Positions 53,610 to 61,638 of a stretch of 64,000 nucleotides of DNA are shown here, in pieces. Where the stretch lies: the NCBI GenBank assembly GCA_028825045.1, contig JAPKAY010000004.1:52567-116566 (forward strand), read 5' to 3'. Within the stretch, counting starts at the first letter, position 1. Each line of letters opens with the position of its first letter. The position numbers and the translations under genes were made by a program. The notes under the pieces are model-generated. The model saw only the letters and a list, made by a program, of their open reading frames with translations. It ran no database searches and was not told where the DNA came from. This DNA is from Halioglobus sp. Its GTDB lineage: Bacteria > Pseudomonadota > Gammaproteobacteria > Pseudomonadales > Halieaceae.

Positions 53610-53864
53610 GGTTACTGCACCTCGGTAGCGGGGCGTGATAGGACGCTCGCCGCCATTTCTATATGGGACTGGGGATTAAAGCCGTTTCACGCCAGGCTTA
53701 CAACGGCTATGGGGCTCCCTCGGGTTAACAATCTGAACACTGTATGGCTTTCTTCTCTGTAACGCGTTGGATTTCCGGTACAAGGTCTTTCTGGAGCATG
53801 TGCGCTGGTATTGGTACGCTCCTGAGGTACAATCCCCGACTTTTCCGAGAGGTAATAACGTCCC

Positions 53865-54770
53865 ATGTGGTTCAAAAATGTCCGCGCCTACCGCCTGACC
53901 AAGCCTTTCGATCTCTCTCCGGAAATGCTGGGGCAGAAACTGGTGGGGCGCAGCTTCGTGCCCTGTGCCAAATCCCAGGCCCAGTCTTCAGGCTGGGTGC
54001 CGCCTCTAGGCGAGGAATCTGAGGAATTGGTGCATGCGGCTGCCGGCCGTATGCTGCTCAAACTGAAGCGCGAAGAGAAGCTGTTGCCGTCCACGGTCGT
54101 CCGCGAGCAGCTGGATGAAAAAGTTGCCGCAATCGAATCGGAACAGGGGCGCAAGGTGTATCGCAAAGAACGCCTCAACCTGAAAGATGAAATCGTGCAG
54201 GACTGCCTGCCCCGCGCATTCAGCCGTTCTACCCATGTCCATGCCTATATAGATGTAAAAGCGAACTGGATATTCGTGGACGCCGCCAGCGCCACCCGTG
54301 CGGAGGAATTTCTGAACCTGCTGCGAGAATGTATCGGCAGTTTCCCCGTCTTGTTGCCGCAGGTTAATAATGCGCCTACTGCGGTTATGACAGCGTGGCT
54401 ACTGCACCGTAATTTGCCGCAGGACTTTGAGCTGGGTCAAGAGTGCGAGTTGCGCGAACTCGGGGAAGAGGGTGGCGTGGTCCGTTGTCGTGGCGTTGAT
54501 TTGTTGAGTGAAGAGGTGGAAACTCACTTGCATGCAGGTAAGCAGGTCGCGCGTCTGGCACTGGGCTGGGATGAGCGGCTCTCCCTGGTGCTGGCAGAAG
54601 ACCTGTGTCTGCGCCGGCTCAAGTTCGCGGATGAACTGATGAAAGAGAACGAAGAAATCCCCGAGGCAGATCAAGCGGCGCGGCTGGACGCCGATTTCGT
54701 ACTGATGTCACAAGCGGTTACCGAACTCCAGGAGCGAATTCTGGCTCTGTTCGGCGGCGAGGCGGAATAG
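53865..54770 (+). CDS. rdgC: Recombination-associated protein RdgC
   Basis: MWFKNVRAYRLTKPFDLSPEMLGQKL; WVPPLG; YIDVKANWIFVDAASATRAEE. Confidence 0.96.
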   Translation: MWFKNVRAYRLTKPFDLSPEMLGQKLVGRSFVPCAKSQAQSSGWVPPLGEESEELVHAAAGRMLLKLKREEKLLPSTVVREQLDEKVAAIESEQGRKVYRKERLNLKDEIVQDCLPRAFSRSTHVHAYIDVKANWIFVDAASATRAEEFLNLLRECIGSFPVLLPQVNNAPTAVMTAWLLHRNLPQDFELGQECELRELGEEGGVVRCRGVDLLSEEVETHLHAGKQVARLALGWDERLSLVLAEDLCLRRLKFADELMKENEEIPEADQAARLDADFVLMSQAVTELQERILALFGGEAE

Positions 54771-54779
54771 TCTTTAATT

Positions 54780-55877
54780 ATGCCTGAGCGTCCCGACACA
54801 AATGACTATCGATCGCTCTTCCTCAACCCAACGCCCATGATGGATATGCGCGCACCTGCAGAGTTTATACGGGGCGCTTTTCCCACCAGCCTCAGTCTGC
54901 CTCTGATGAGCGACGATGAGCGTGCCAAAGTTGGCATCTGCTATAAAAACCGAGGACAGGAGGCCGCCATTGAACTGGGGCACCAGCTGGTCAGTGGCGA
55001 TTTGAAAGACGAGCGACTCGGGCAGTGGGTGACTTTCGCTCAGCAACACCCCCAGGGATATCTGTACTGCTTTCGCGGCGGGCTGCGTTCGCAAACCGTG
55101 CAGCGCTGGCTGCGTGAGGCTGGGATTGATTTCCCTCTGGTGACTGGTGGTTACAAGGCAATGCGACGCTTTCTATTGGAGGAACTGGAGCGGGGGGTAG
55201 ATGAATCCTCTTTTATTCTAATCAGCGGAAAGACCGGCACAGGTAAAACGCGTGTCATTGCGCAGTTGTCGCGCGCTGTAGATCTGGAAGGACTGGCCAA
55301 TCACCGCGGCTCCAGCTTTGGTCAGATGCCTACACCTCAACCCAGTCAGATCGATTTCGAAAATAGCTTGAGCATTGCATTGATGAGACTCCTTGCTAAG
55401 AATCAGGAGCAGATTTTTCTGGAGGACGAAGGTCGATTGATAGGTTCGCTGGCACTGCCTGAATCCCTGCGAGATAAAATGAGAGTCGCGCCGATGCTGG
55501 TTGTAGAACAAAGTCTTGAAGAGCGGATTGATGTTGTGATCGACGACTATGTGGTAGATCTGGGGCAGCGCTATGCACTGTTGCGCCTGGAGGATGGTCC
55601 ACGCTTGCACTGCGAAAAACTTCAGGCTGACCTCGCCAGAATTCGTAAGCGCCTCGGCGGGGTGTTACACCAGCAGGTCAGCGATCTGATGGCCGGGGCA
55701 TTTGCACGGCAGTGGCAGGATGGCCAACTTGACGGGCATCGGCAGTGGATCGCGGTGCTGCTGGAAAAATACTACGATCCAATGTATGAATATCAACTTT
55801 CACAACGCTCGGGTGAGCAGCTGTTTGTCGGCAATCGCCAGGCGGTAATCGCCTCGGCGCAGCGGCATAGTCGGTGA
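54780..55877 (+). CDS. mnmH: tRNA 2-selenouridine synthase (rhodanese + P-loop)
   Basis: LMDMRAPAEF..GAFP; LYCFRGGLRSQ (rhodanese Cys); LISGKTGTGKT; LANHRGSSFG. Confidence 0.95.
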   Translation: MPERPDTNDYRSLFLNPTPMMDMRAPAEFIRGAFPTSLSLPLMSDDERAKVGICYKNRGQEAAIELGHQLVSGDLKDERLGQWVTFAQQHPQGYLYCFRGGLRSQTVQRWLREAGIDFPLVTGGYKAMRRFLLEELERGVDESSFILISGKTGTGKTRVIAQLSRAVDLEGLANHRGSSFGQMPTPQPSQIDFENSLSIALMRLLAKNQEQIFLEDEGRLIGSLALPESLRDKMRVAPMLVVEQSLEERIDVVIDDYVVDLGQRYALLRLEDGPRLHCEKLQADLARIRKRLGGVLHQQVSDLMAGAFARQWQDGQLDGHRQWIAVLLEKYYDPMYEYQLSQRSGEQLFVGNRQAVIASAQRHSR

Positions 55878-55931
55878 TCCGCCGGGCGGACATTTCGCTG
55901 ACAATTTCAATAGGGTTTAAGAGGTGCACCC

Positions 55932-58148
55932 GTGCAGCGAGTAACTGAACTGCGTCGCGATCTGGTGTTGGTTGGGGGCGGTCACAGCCATGTTCTCGCC
56001 CTGCGCATGCTGGCTATGAAGCCCATAGCGGGCCTGCGAATAACGCTGATATCCCCCGACAGTCACTCGCCCTATTCCGGCATGCTGCCTGGGCTTATCG
56101 CTGGCCATTACAATTTTGCACAAACACACATCGATCTTGCGCGCCTGTGCCAGTGGGCGGGTGTGCGCTTTGTTGCGGCGGAAGTTCATGCGCTGGACCC
56201 GACAGCGAAGTGCCTGTCTCTGGCCGGTCGTCCTGCAATAGAGTACGACGTAGTGAGTATAGATGTTGGCTCCCAGCCGGAGCTGGATACGGTGCCTGGC
56301 GCCAGGAAATACGTCACACCGGTAAAGCCGGTGGCGGAACTGTGGCAGCGTTGGCAGGCATTGCACGAGCGGGTTGTTTCCAGCAGCGCTGTACGCGCGT
56401 CCCGGATCGCTGTGGTAGGTGGCGGCGCGGGGAGCGTGGAATTGGCGCTGGCTATGGCACATCGATTGAAGGGCACTCCGACAGCGATCGATCTGTGGTG
56501 TGCGGCGCCTGAGATTCTGCAAAGCTACAATACTCGCGCTCGCCGGTCGGTAATGGCGGCCCTTGAGCATCAACACATTGGGGTGCAGTTGCACGCTAGA
56601 GTAACTGCCGTAGAGTCAGATTGTCTTGTGCTGACCGATGGCAAAAGGGCAGCTTATGATGAACTGTTCTGGTGTACCGGTGCGGCCGCTGCGCCCTGGA
56701 TCACCGCCAGCGGCCTGGCAACCGATGATCACGGCTTTCTGGCAGTGCGCGATACACTGCAGGCATTGCACAACGATCATGTATTTGGTGCGGGTGATAT
56801 CGCAACGCAGGTTAATCACCCGCGGCCAAAAGCGGGTGTCTATGCGGTGCGCCAGGGTCCAGCACTGGCACACAATCTGCGAGCCGTCCTATTGGAAAAG
56901 CCGCTGCGGGCACATCGGCCGCAGGCGCGGTTTCTGTCCCTGATTTCCCTGGGCGGCCAACTGGCCGCGGCGGATAGAGGCCCTTTCAGCGCCACGGGTA
57001 AATGGGTGTGGCACTGGAAGAATAGAATAGATCGGGCATTTATGGCGCGTTTTGAAGATTTACCGAGCAGTATGCCAGTGGGCAACTGGGGACGCCTGCC
57101 GGAATCCGAGGGCGACGCGCAGCAACCTATCTGCGGTGGTTGTGGCGCTAAAGTGGGGGCCACTGCATTAAGCGGCGCCCTTGCGCAGCTCGGCCGGGAT
57201 TATCCGAATCATTCGGTGGGCACTGCAGATGACGCTGTAGTGATACCCGCGCCACCGCATTCACAAGTTGTACAGAGCCTGGATGTTTTGCGTCAAATAG
57301 TGAGTGACCCCTGGCAAATGGGCCGCATTGCCGCTAACCATGCTCTCAGTGATCTTTATGCCTGCGGCGCCAAGCCCGTGTCTGGCCTGGCGGCAGTCAC
57401 CCTTCCTTATGCCAGCGACCCAATGCTGAGACGGGAATTGGAACAACTTTTAGCAGGTGCCCTGTTTGAGTTCGCCGCTGTGGATTGCCAGTTGAGTGGT
57501 GGGCACAGTATGCAGGGCTCCGAGCTGAATATCGGGTTTGCGGTAAATGGCATATCGATGGCGTCGGATAATAGGCTTTTACATAAACTGGGTGCGTCAC
57601 CCGGCGATCAACTGGTGCTGACCAAAGCCTTGGGTATCGGCACTTTGTTTGCCGCGCATATGCAACTGGCGGCTGATGGACGCGATGTGAGTGCTGCAAT
57701 CTCCTCGATGCTGCAGAGTAATAGCGCCGCTGCAGAGTTGGCTTTGGCGCACGGTGCGAGCGCCTGTACCGATATCACTGGGTTCGGGTTGCTGGGGCAT
57801 TTGCTGGAAATGCTGGGGGAAGACCTCGGAGCCCGTCTGCAATTAGCAGATTTGCCACTGTTCAGTGGAGCCATCGAACAGATTAGCGCGGGCATCGTCA
57901 GCACTATGCACGCCGCCAATGCGCGCAGCGCGGAGCAATTGTTACGGCCTTCAAAAAACGTGGACGAGGCTCGCCTGCAAATGTTGATCGATCCGCAAAC
58001 CAGCGGTGGACTACTCATTGCGATACCTGGCGCAGACGTCCAAGCACTCTGTGATGACCTGCGTCAGCGCGACTATGCCCAGACTAGAATCATCGGTGAA
58101 ATTGTTGCAGCCACGCCCGGGAGCCCCGGCGTCGTGTACGTCAATTAG
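55932..58148 (+). CDS. selD: Pyridine nucleotide-disulfide oxidoreductase fused to selenide, water dikinase
   Basis: N-terminal LVLVGGGHSHVLALRML FAD domain; C-terminal ICGGCGAKVGATAL...DDAVVIP and DITGFGLLGHLLEML; GTG start. Confidence 0.94.
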   Translation: MQRVTELRRDLVLVGGGHSHVLALRMLAMKPIAGLRITLISPDSHSPYSGMLPGLIAGHYNFAQTHIDLARLCQWAGVRFVAAEVHALDPTAKCLSLAGRPAIEYDVVSIDVGSQPELDTVPGARKYVTPVKPVAELWQRWQALHERVVSSSAVRASRIAVVGGGAGSVELALAMAHRLKGTPTAIDLWCAAPEILQSYNTRARRSVMAALEHQHIGVQLHARVTAVESDCLVLTDGKRAAYDELFWCTGAAAAPWITASGLATDDHGFLAVRDTLQALHNDHVFGAGDIATQVNHPRPKAGVYAVRQGPALAHNLRAVLLEKPLRAHRPQARFLSLISLGGQLAAADRGPFSATGKWVWHWKNRIDRAFMARFEDLPSSMPVGNWGRLPESEGDAQQPICGGCGAKVGATALSGALAQLGRDYPNHSVGTADDAVVIPAPPHSQVVQSLDVLRQIVSDPWQMGRIAANHALSDLYACGAKPVSGLAAVTLPYASDPMLRRELEQLLAGALFEFAAVDCQLSGGHSMQGSELNIGFAVNGISMASDNRLLHKLGASPGDQLVLTKALGIGTLFAAHMQLAADGRDVSAAISSMLQSNSAAAELALAHGASACTDITGFGLLGHLLEMLGEDLGARLQLADLPLFSGAIEQISAGIVSTMHAANARSAEQLLRPSKNVDEARLQMLIDPQTSGGLLIAIPGADVQALCDDLRQRDYAQTRIIGEIVAATPGSPGVVYVN

Positions 58149-58564
58149 CCAGTGGGCGCTCCCCGCATTCTGCGGTAGACATCATGCAGAAATAAAAGCA
58201 CCGCAGAACCGAATAAAAGATACAGTGCGGCGGTGGCGATAGGCCGATCAAGGTCGCTGATAGTCGACTCGTTGAAAAAACTCCAAATGAACATTGCCGG
58301 TGATACCAGGATCACAAGGCGAATTAACCGTTGCAGGTGGTTCGTCACCGCAGTATGGGGCGCAAAATACCCGGCACAGACATTCGCAACACAGGCGATC
58401 ATCAGGTAAATGTGTGCGGAGCGATACATCATCCGGGCTGCGTCCGGTAGGTCTGTTACAACCAGTATCCTGGTCATATATTGCCCCTGCAGAGCAAAAA
58501 TCAGCAGGCCCAGACTACCGACAATCAAATGCCAATTCCTCCAAGTCATTATCTTAGTTTTCAT
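58145..58564 (-). CDS. Small integral membrane protein, unknown function
   Basis: 139 aa, about 4 TM helices; overlaps the channel gene by 11 nt. Confidence 0.65.
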   Translation of the reverse strand: MKTKIMTWRNWHLIVGSLGLLIFALQGQYMTRILVVTDLPDAARMMYRSAHIYLMIACVANVCAGYFAPHTAVTNHLQRLIRLVILVSPAMFIWSFFNESTISDLDRPIATAALYLLFGSAVLLFLHDVYRRMRGAPTG

Positions 58565-58979
58565 TCCAATACCGCGTCATTTCAAGATAGAGGAAAGATG
58601 CGGTCCAGGTAATGAGCACCAGCCCCGTCAATGATTCCAGTCCGGTAAGGAATCGTAGGTCACCCATAGGCTGGATATCTCCAAAGCCGAGTGTGGTAAA
58701 GGTGGTGAAGGAAAAATACGCACAGTCCCATAGGCTGCCATCAAAATTGCCTTCGAGAGTCCCCCAGTTTTGGGATTTGTTCATCAGGTAAAAGGAAATA
58801 GCGAAAACCCACACCTCGGCAGCGTGGGCGGTTAGCGCGAGGAATACGCCTAATACGATACGAAAACGATGGCGTATCTTCAGCCGCGGCATCAGCACTG
58901 TGATTCGGTACAAAAATTCGTAATGGATTATCACAGCCAGTGCGATAACCAGAATATTAACGATGAAAACAATGGCCAT
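58554..58979 (-). CDS. 2-TM potassium channel family protein
   Basis: TFTTLGFGDIQPMGDLR selectivity-filter-like loop between TM helices. Confidence 0.85.
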   Translation of the reverse strand: MAIVFIVNILVIALAVIIHYEFLYRITVLMPRLKIRHRFRIVLGVFLALTAHAAEVWVFAISFYLMNKSQNWGTLEGNFDGSLWDCAYFSFTTFTTLGFGDIQPMGDLRFLTGLESLTGLVLITWTASFLYLEMTRYWNEN

Positions 58980-59082
58980 ATATCTGCTGCTCCATGCGGT
59001 AAACTATCAGCGCCTACTTTAACCTGTTTTACATGCGGGCTTGAAGGACTCTGCCCCTTGCCATACTGTTGGAAGATACACT

Positions 59083-59445
59083 TTGAAAATTCGTGTTCGC
59101 AGCACCCTGATTTTTGCCTCCTATGCGGTGCTGGTTGCTTTTGCATCCTTGCGTCAGGGCAGCGGGTCTTTTATTGGTTCTTACGACAAGCTCGCACACT
59201 TTCTGACATATAGCCTTTTTGCCGTATTGGCCTATCGACTATTTCTGTCTGCCAGCCAGTACCGATATCTGTGTCTCGGCATAATCGCCTACAGCGGCCT
59301 GTTAGAAATAGCACAGTCGTTCGTGCCGGGCAGAGATATGTCGGTGCTAGACCTAGTGGCGAATGCGCTAGGGGTGATTCTTGGTGCTTTACTGTGTGAG
59401 AAAATTTTTGGGACAAGGAGTATGTCGTCTACCACGGATGAGTAA
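59083..59445 (+). CDS. VanZ-like family protein
   Basis: YDKLAHFLTYSLFAVLAYR; LLEIAQSFVPGRDMSVLDLVANALGVILG; TTG 59083 with GGAAG upstream (track start 59041). Confidence 0.87.
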   Translation: MKIRVRSTLIFASYAVLVAFASLRQGSGSFIGSYDKLAHFLTYSLFAVLAYRLFLSASQYRYLCLGIIAYSGLLEIAQSFVPGRDMSVLDLVANALGVILGALLCEKIFGTRSMSSTTDE

Positions 59446-59650
59446 GTTTCCTGAACGGATAAAGTTTAAAATTCGTACCCTTACCGCTACCGAAAACAGA
59501 GCCTTGATTGAATCACAGGGGGACGCTGTGTTCAAAAACGGCTCTCGTTAAAACAATCAATATATGTTTGTATTCTATTTTGATGACGGGGGGAAGATTG
59601 TTGAATTTTGCAAACGGGGATCCTCTGTATCCTTTCGAGAACATGTTTGA
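59438..59650 (+). pseudogene. Remnant of a SnoaL-like/NTF2-fold protein (C-terminal part, internal nonsense codon)
   Basis: Same-frame reading FPERIKFKIRTLTATENRALIESQGDAVFKNGSR*NNQYMFVFYFDDGGKIVEFCKRGSSVSFREHV*; TAA at 59549-59551 sits where the family has Tyr (nGxrYnNqY). Confidence 0.6.
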
Positions 59651-59772
59651 GGGCAAGGTTGAACTTTTATTGATATCTAGCAGACTGGATATTGAATGTT
59701 AAATACAATCGCAGGATAGTTAGTATCTGCTAAGGATTAGCAAATAACCGTTTCGGTACGAGGCAGGCAACC

Positions 59773-60111
59773 ATGGGGAAAAAACAGACGGATAATTTTC
59801 GGCAGGCGTTGATATCCCTCAGAGAAGAGATAGAGCAACTGAGTGATGCGAACAAGGAAGCCGCGGACACCGTTACGTTAGACCAGTCAATGGTTGGGCG
59901 GCTTTCCCGTATGGACGCCATGCAGGCTCAACAGATGGCGCAAGAAACGGCTCGCCGGAGGCTACTTCAGTTGCAAAAAATCGACGGTGCATTGCGTCGC
60001 ATGGATGCAGGTGATTATGGATATTGCCATAGTTGCGGTGAGGAAATTAGTGCTGCCAGGCTGGGTGTTGATCCCACTAGCACCCGCTGTATTGGGTGCT
60101 CGGATAGCTAA
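59773..60111 (+). CDS. DksA/TraR-family C4 zinc finger protein
   Basis: GDYGYCHSCGEEISAARLGVDPTSTRCIGC; coiled-coil N-terminus. Confidence 0.93.
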   Translation: MGKKQTDNFRQALISLREEIEQLSDANKEAADTVTLDQSMVGRLSRMDAMQAQQMAQETARRRLLQLQKIDGALRRMDAGDYGYCHSCGEEISAARLGVDPTSTRCIGCSDS

Positions 60112-60152
60112 TTTCCTAAAGCGTTTCTGTTGCTAAAAGGGACCATTGTAAA

Positions 60153-60269
60153 ATCACCTACCTAAATGCATTGAATGACATGCTAACGCATCCCGAAGGC
60201 CTGCGGCCCTATATTGTAAACTGGCACCAGGCAGCACCAGGTTTTATCCTCACTGGAGCTAATTGGTAG
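60153..60269 (+). pseudogene. Remnant of an MmyB-type HTH regulator (extreme C-terminus)
   Basis: Frame reads ITYLNALNDMLTHPEGLRPYIVNWHQAAPGFILTGANW*; hPeGLRPYIVNW is characteristic of the MmyB-like ligand-binding domain C-terminus. Confidence 0.5.
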
Positions 60270-61447
60270 TTAGTACTCTTCCGCCCGCTGTGGCAGAATT
60301 TGCTCACAAAGATGGGGCAGAAATGAACAAGACATACTCGTGGTCACTTTTGGACACAGTTAAGAAAGAAGCCGGTCTGATAGCCGGTTTAGTTACCCTT
60401 ACCGCCTTTTTTGTTTTCGGTGGTGGTTGGCTGTCGTCGATGTCTGGCTGGGTTACGCCGCTTCTATACTTCTGCTGGCTATTTCCCGTAATGCTGTGGT
60501 TGTCCTTTGGTGTCGTTCATCACGCCGATTGTCTTGCCATCAAACTGGGTGAGCCATACGGTACTCTCATCCTTACGTTGTCTGTAATCAGTATAGAAGT
60601 CGTGATGATCTCCGCGGTGATGCTTAACGGTGAGCAAAATCCGGAGCTAGGCAGGGACATGATGTTCGCAGTTTTGATGATTGCGCTGAATGGATTGGTA
60701 GGCCTTTCGTTGCTCTGTGGCGGTATCCGCCATTTGGAGCAGGCGCATAACCTACAGGGCGCTAATACGTTTCTGCTGGTGTTAATTCCAATGGCAATGA
60801 TCAGCTTAATACTTCCCAATTTTACGCAATCCAGCGAACCGGGTACCTACTCGACTACGCAGATGGTGTTTGCCGGGCTGACGTCGGCTGGGCTCTACGG
60901 TAGCTTTCTGGTGATGCAGACCCTTCGTCATCGGGGATTTTTCATGTCGCCGGGAGAGTCATCAGGCGATGAACATGCACACGACGATATTGCAGTCCAC
61001 TCAGTCGGCTTTCATGTAGCTTTGCTCGTTGCCAATATGCTGCCCATCGTTCTACTGTCAAAGAGCATGGCCCAAGTTATTGACTTCCAGGTCGCTGTTT
61101 TCGCAGCACCGGCCGCACTAGGGGGGGTGGTCATTGCTTTGCTGGTACTTGCGCCAGAGGGGCTGGCGGCCATCAAATCTGCGGTCAGCGATCGCTTGCA
61201 GCGATCCATTAATATTTGTTTGGGATCGGCCATAGCGACTATTGGGTTGACAGTCCCGGCAATCCTGGTGATTGGCCTGGTCACCGGGCAAAAAGTGGTC
61301 CTGGGCCTTGGCCCTGTCGATTCACTCATCCTGGTAACCACAATCCTGACCGCCATGGTGACATTCTCCAGCAGTAAGACGAATATCATTCACGGCATCG
61401 TCCACCTGATTCTTTTTGTAGCTTACATTACGATGGTATTTGACTAG
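60263..61447 (+). CDS. ChaA-like calcium/sodium:proton antiporter
   Basis: 11-TM pattern, ISIEVVMISAVMLNGEQNPELGRD and VLAPEGLAAIKSA (cation exchanger alpha repeats); start 60263 (TTG) or 60323 (ATG). Confidence 0.9.
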   Translation: MVVSTLPPAVAEFAHKDGAEMNKTYSWSLLDTVKKEAGLIAGLVTLTAFFVFGGGWLSSMSGWVTPLLYFCWLFPVMLWLSFGVVHHADCLAIKLGEPYGTLILTLSVISIEVVMISAVMLNGEQNPELGRDMMFAVLMIALNGLVGLSLLCGGIRHLEQAHNLQGANTFLLVLIPMAMISLILPNFTQSSEPGTYSTTQMVFAGLTSAGLYGSFLVMQTLRHRGFFMSPGESSGDEHAHDDIAVHSVGFHVALLVANMLPIVLLSKSMAQVIDFQVAVFAAPAALGGVVIALLVLAPEGLAAIKSAVSDRLQRSINICLGSAIATIGLTVPAILVIGLVTGQKVVLGLGPVDSLILVTTILTAMVTFSSSKTNIIHGIVHLILFVAYITMVFD

Positions 61448-61451
61448 ACTG

Positions 61452-61638
61452 TCAAAGTCTTTTGCCAAGGACCCAAAGAATCCAGCGTTGTGCGGGCCCC
61501 TTCGACAAAGAGCTCTACCTGGCGTATTAGCGTCTGAGGGCTTTCCCAACTGTACCCGTTCGCAGACGAAAAAATCCTCGGGGTGAAACACGCCATTTTC
61601 AATAATATCGAAGGCGCGCTCCCATTGGGCGCCGAGCC
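61452..61638 (-). pseudogene. Remnant of a Rieske ring-hydroxylating oxygenase alpha subunit (C-terminus, frame-disrupted)
   Basis: RLGAQWERAFDIIENGVFHPEDFFVCERVQLGKPSDANT in one frame, then plausible continuation GPAQRWILWVLGKRL* in another; truncated at the sulfatase stop. Confidence 0.45.

Noticed and set aside
59508-59702. 64-aa ORF in the vanZ-dksA gap
   Set aside because: Different frame from the SnoaL-like remnant, no ribosome-binding site or domain; the remnant explains the region better.
61322-61591. 89-aa minus-strand ORF as an intact gene
   Set aside because: Half of it is antisense to chaA; only the 61.45-61.63 kb part resembles a protein family, so it was treated as a pseudogene remnant.
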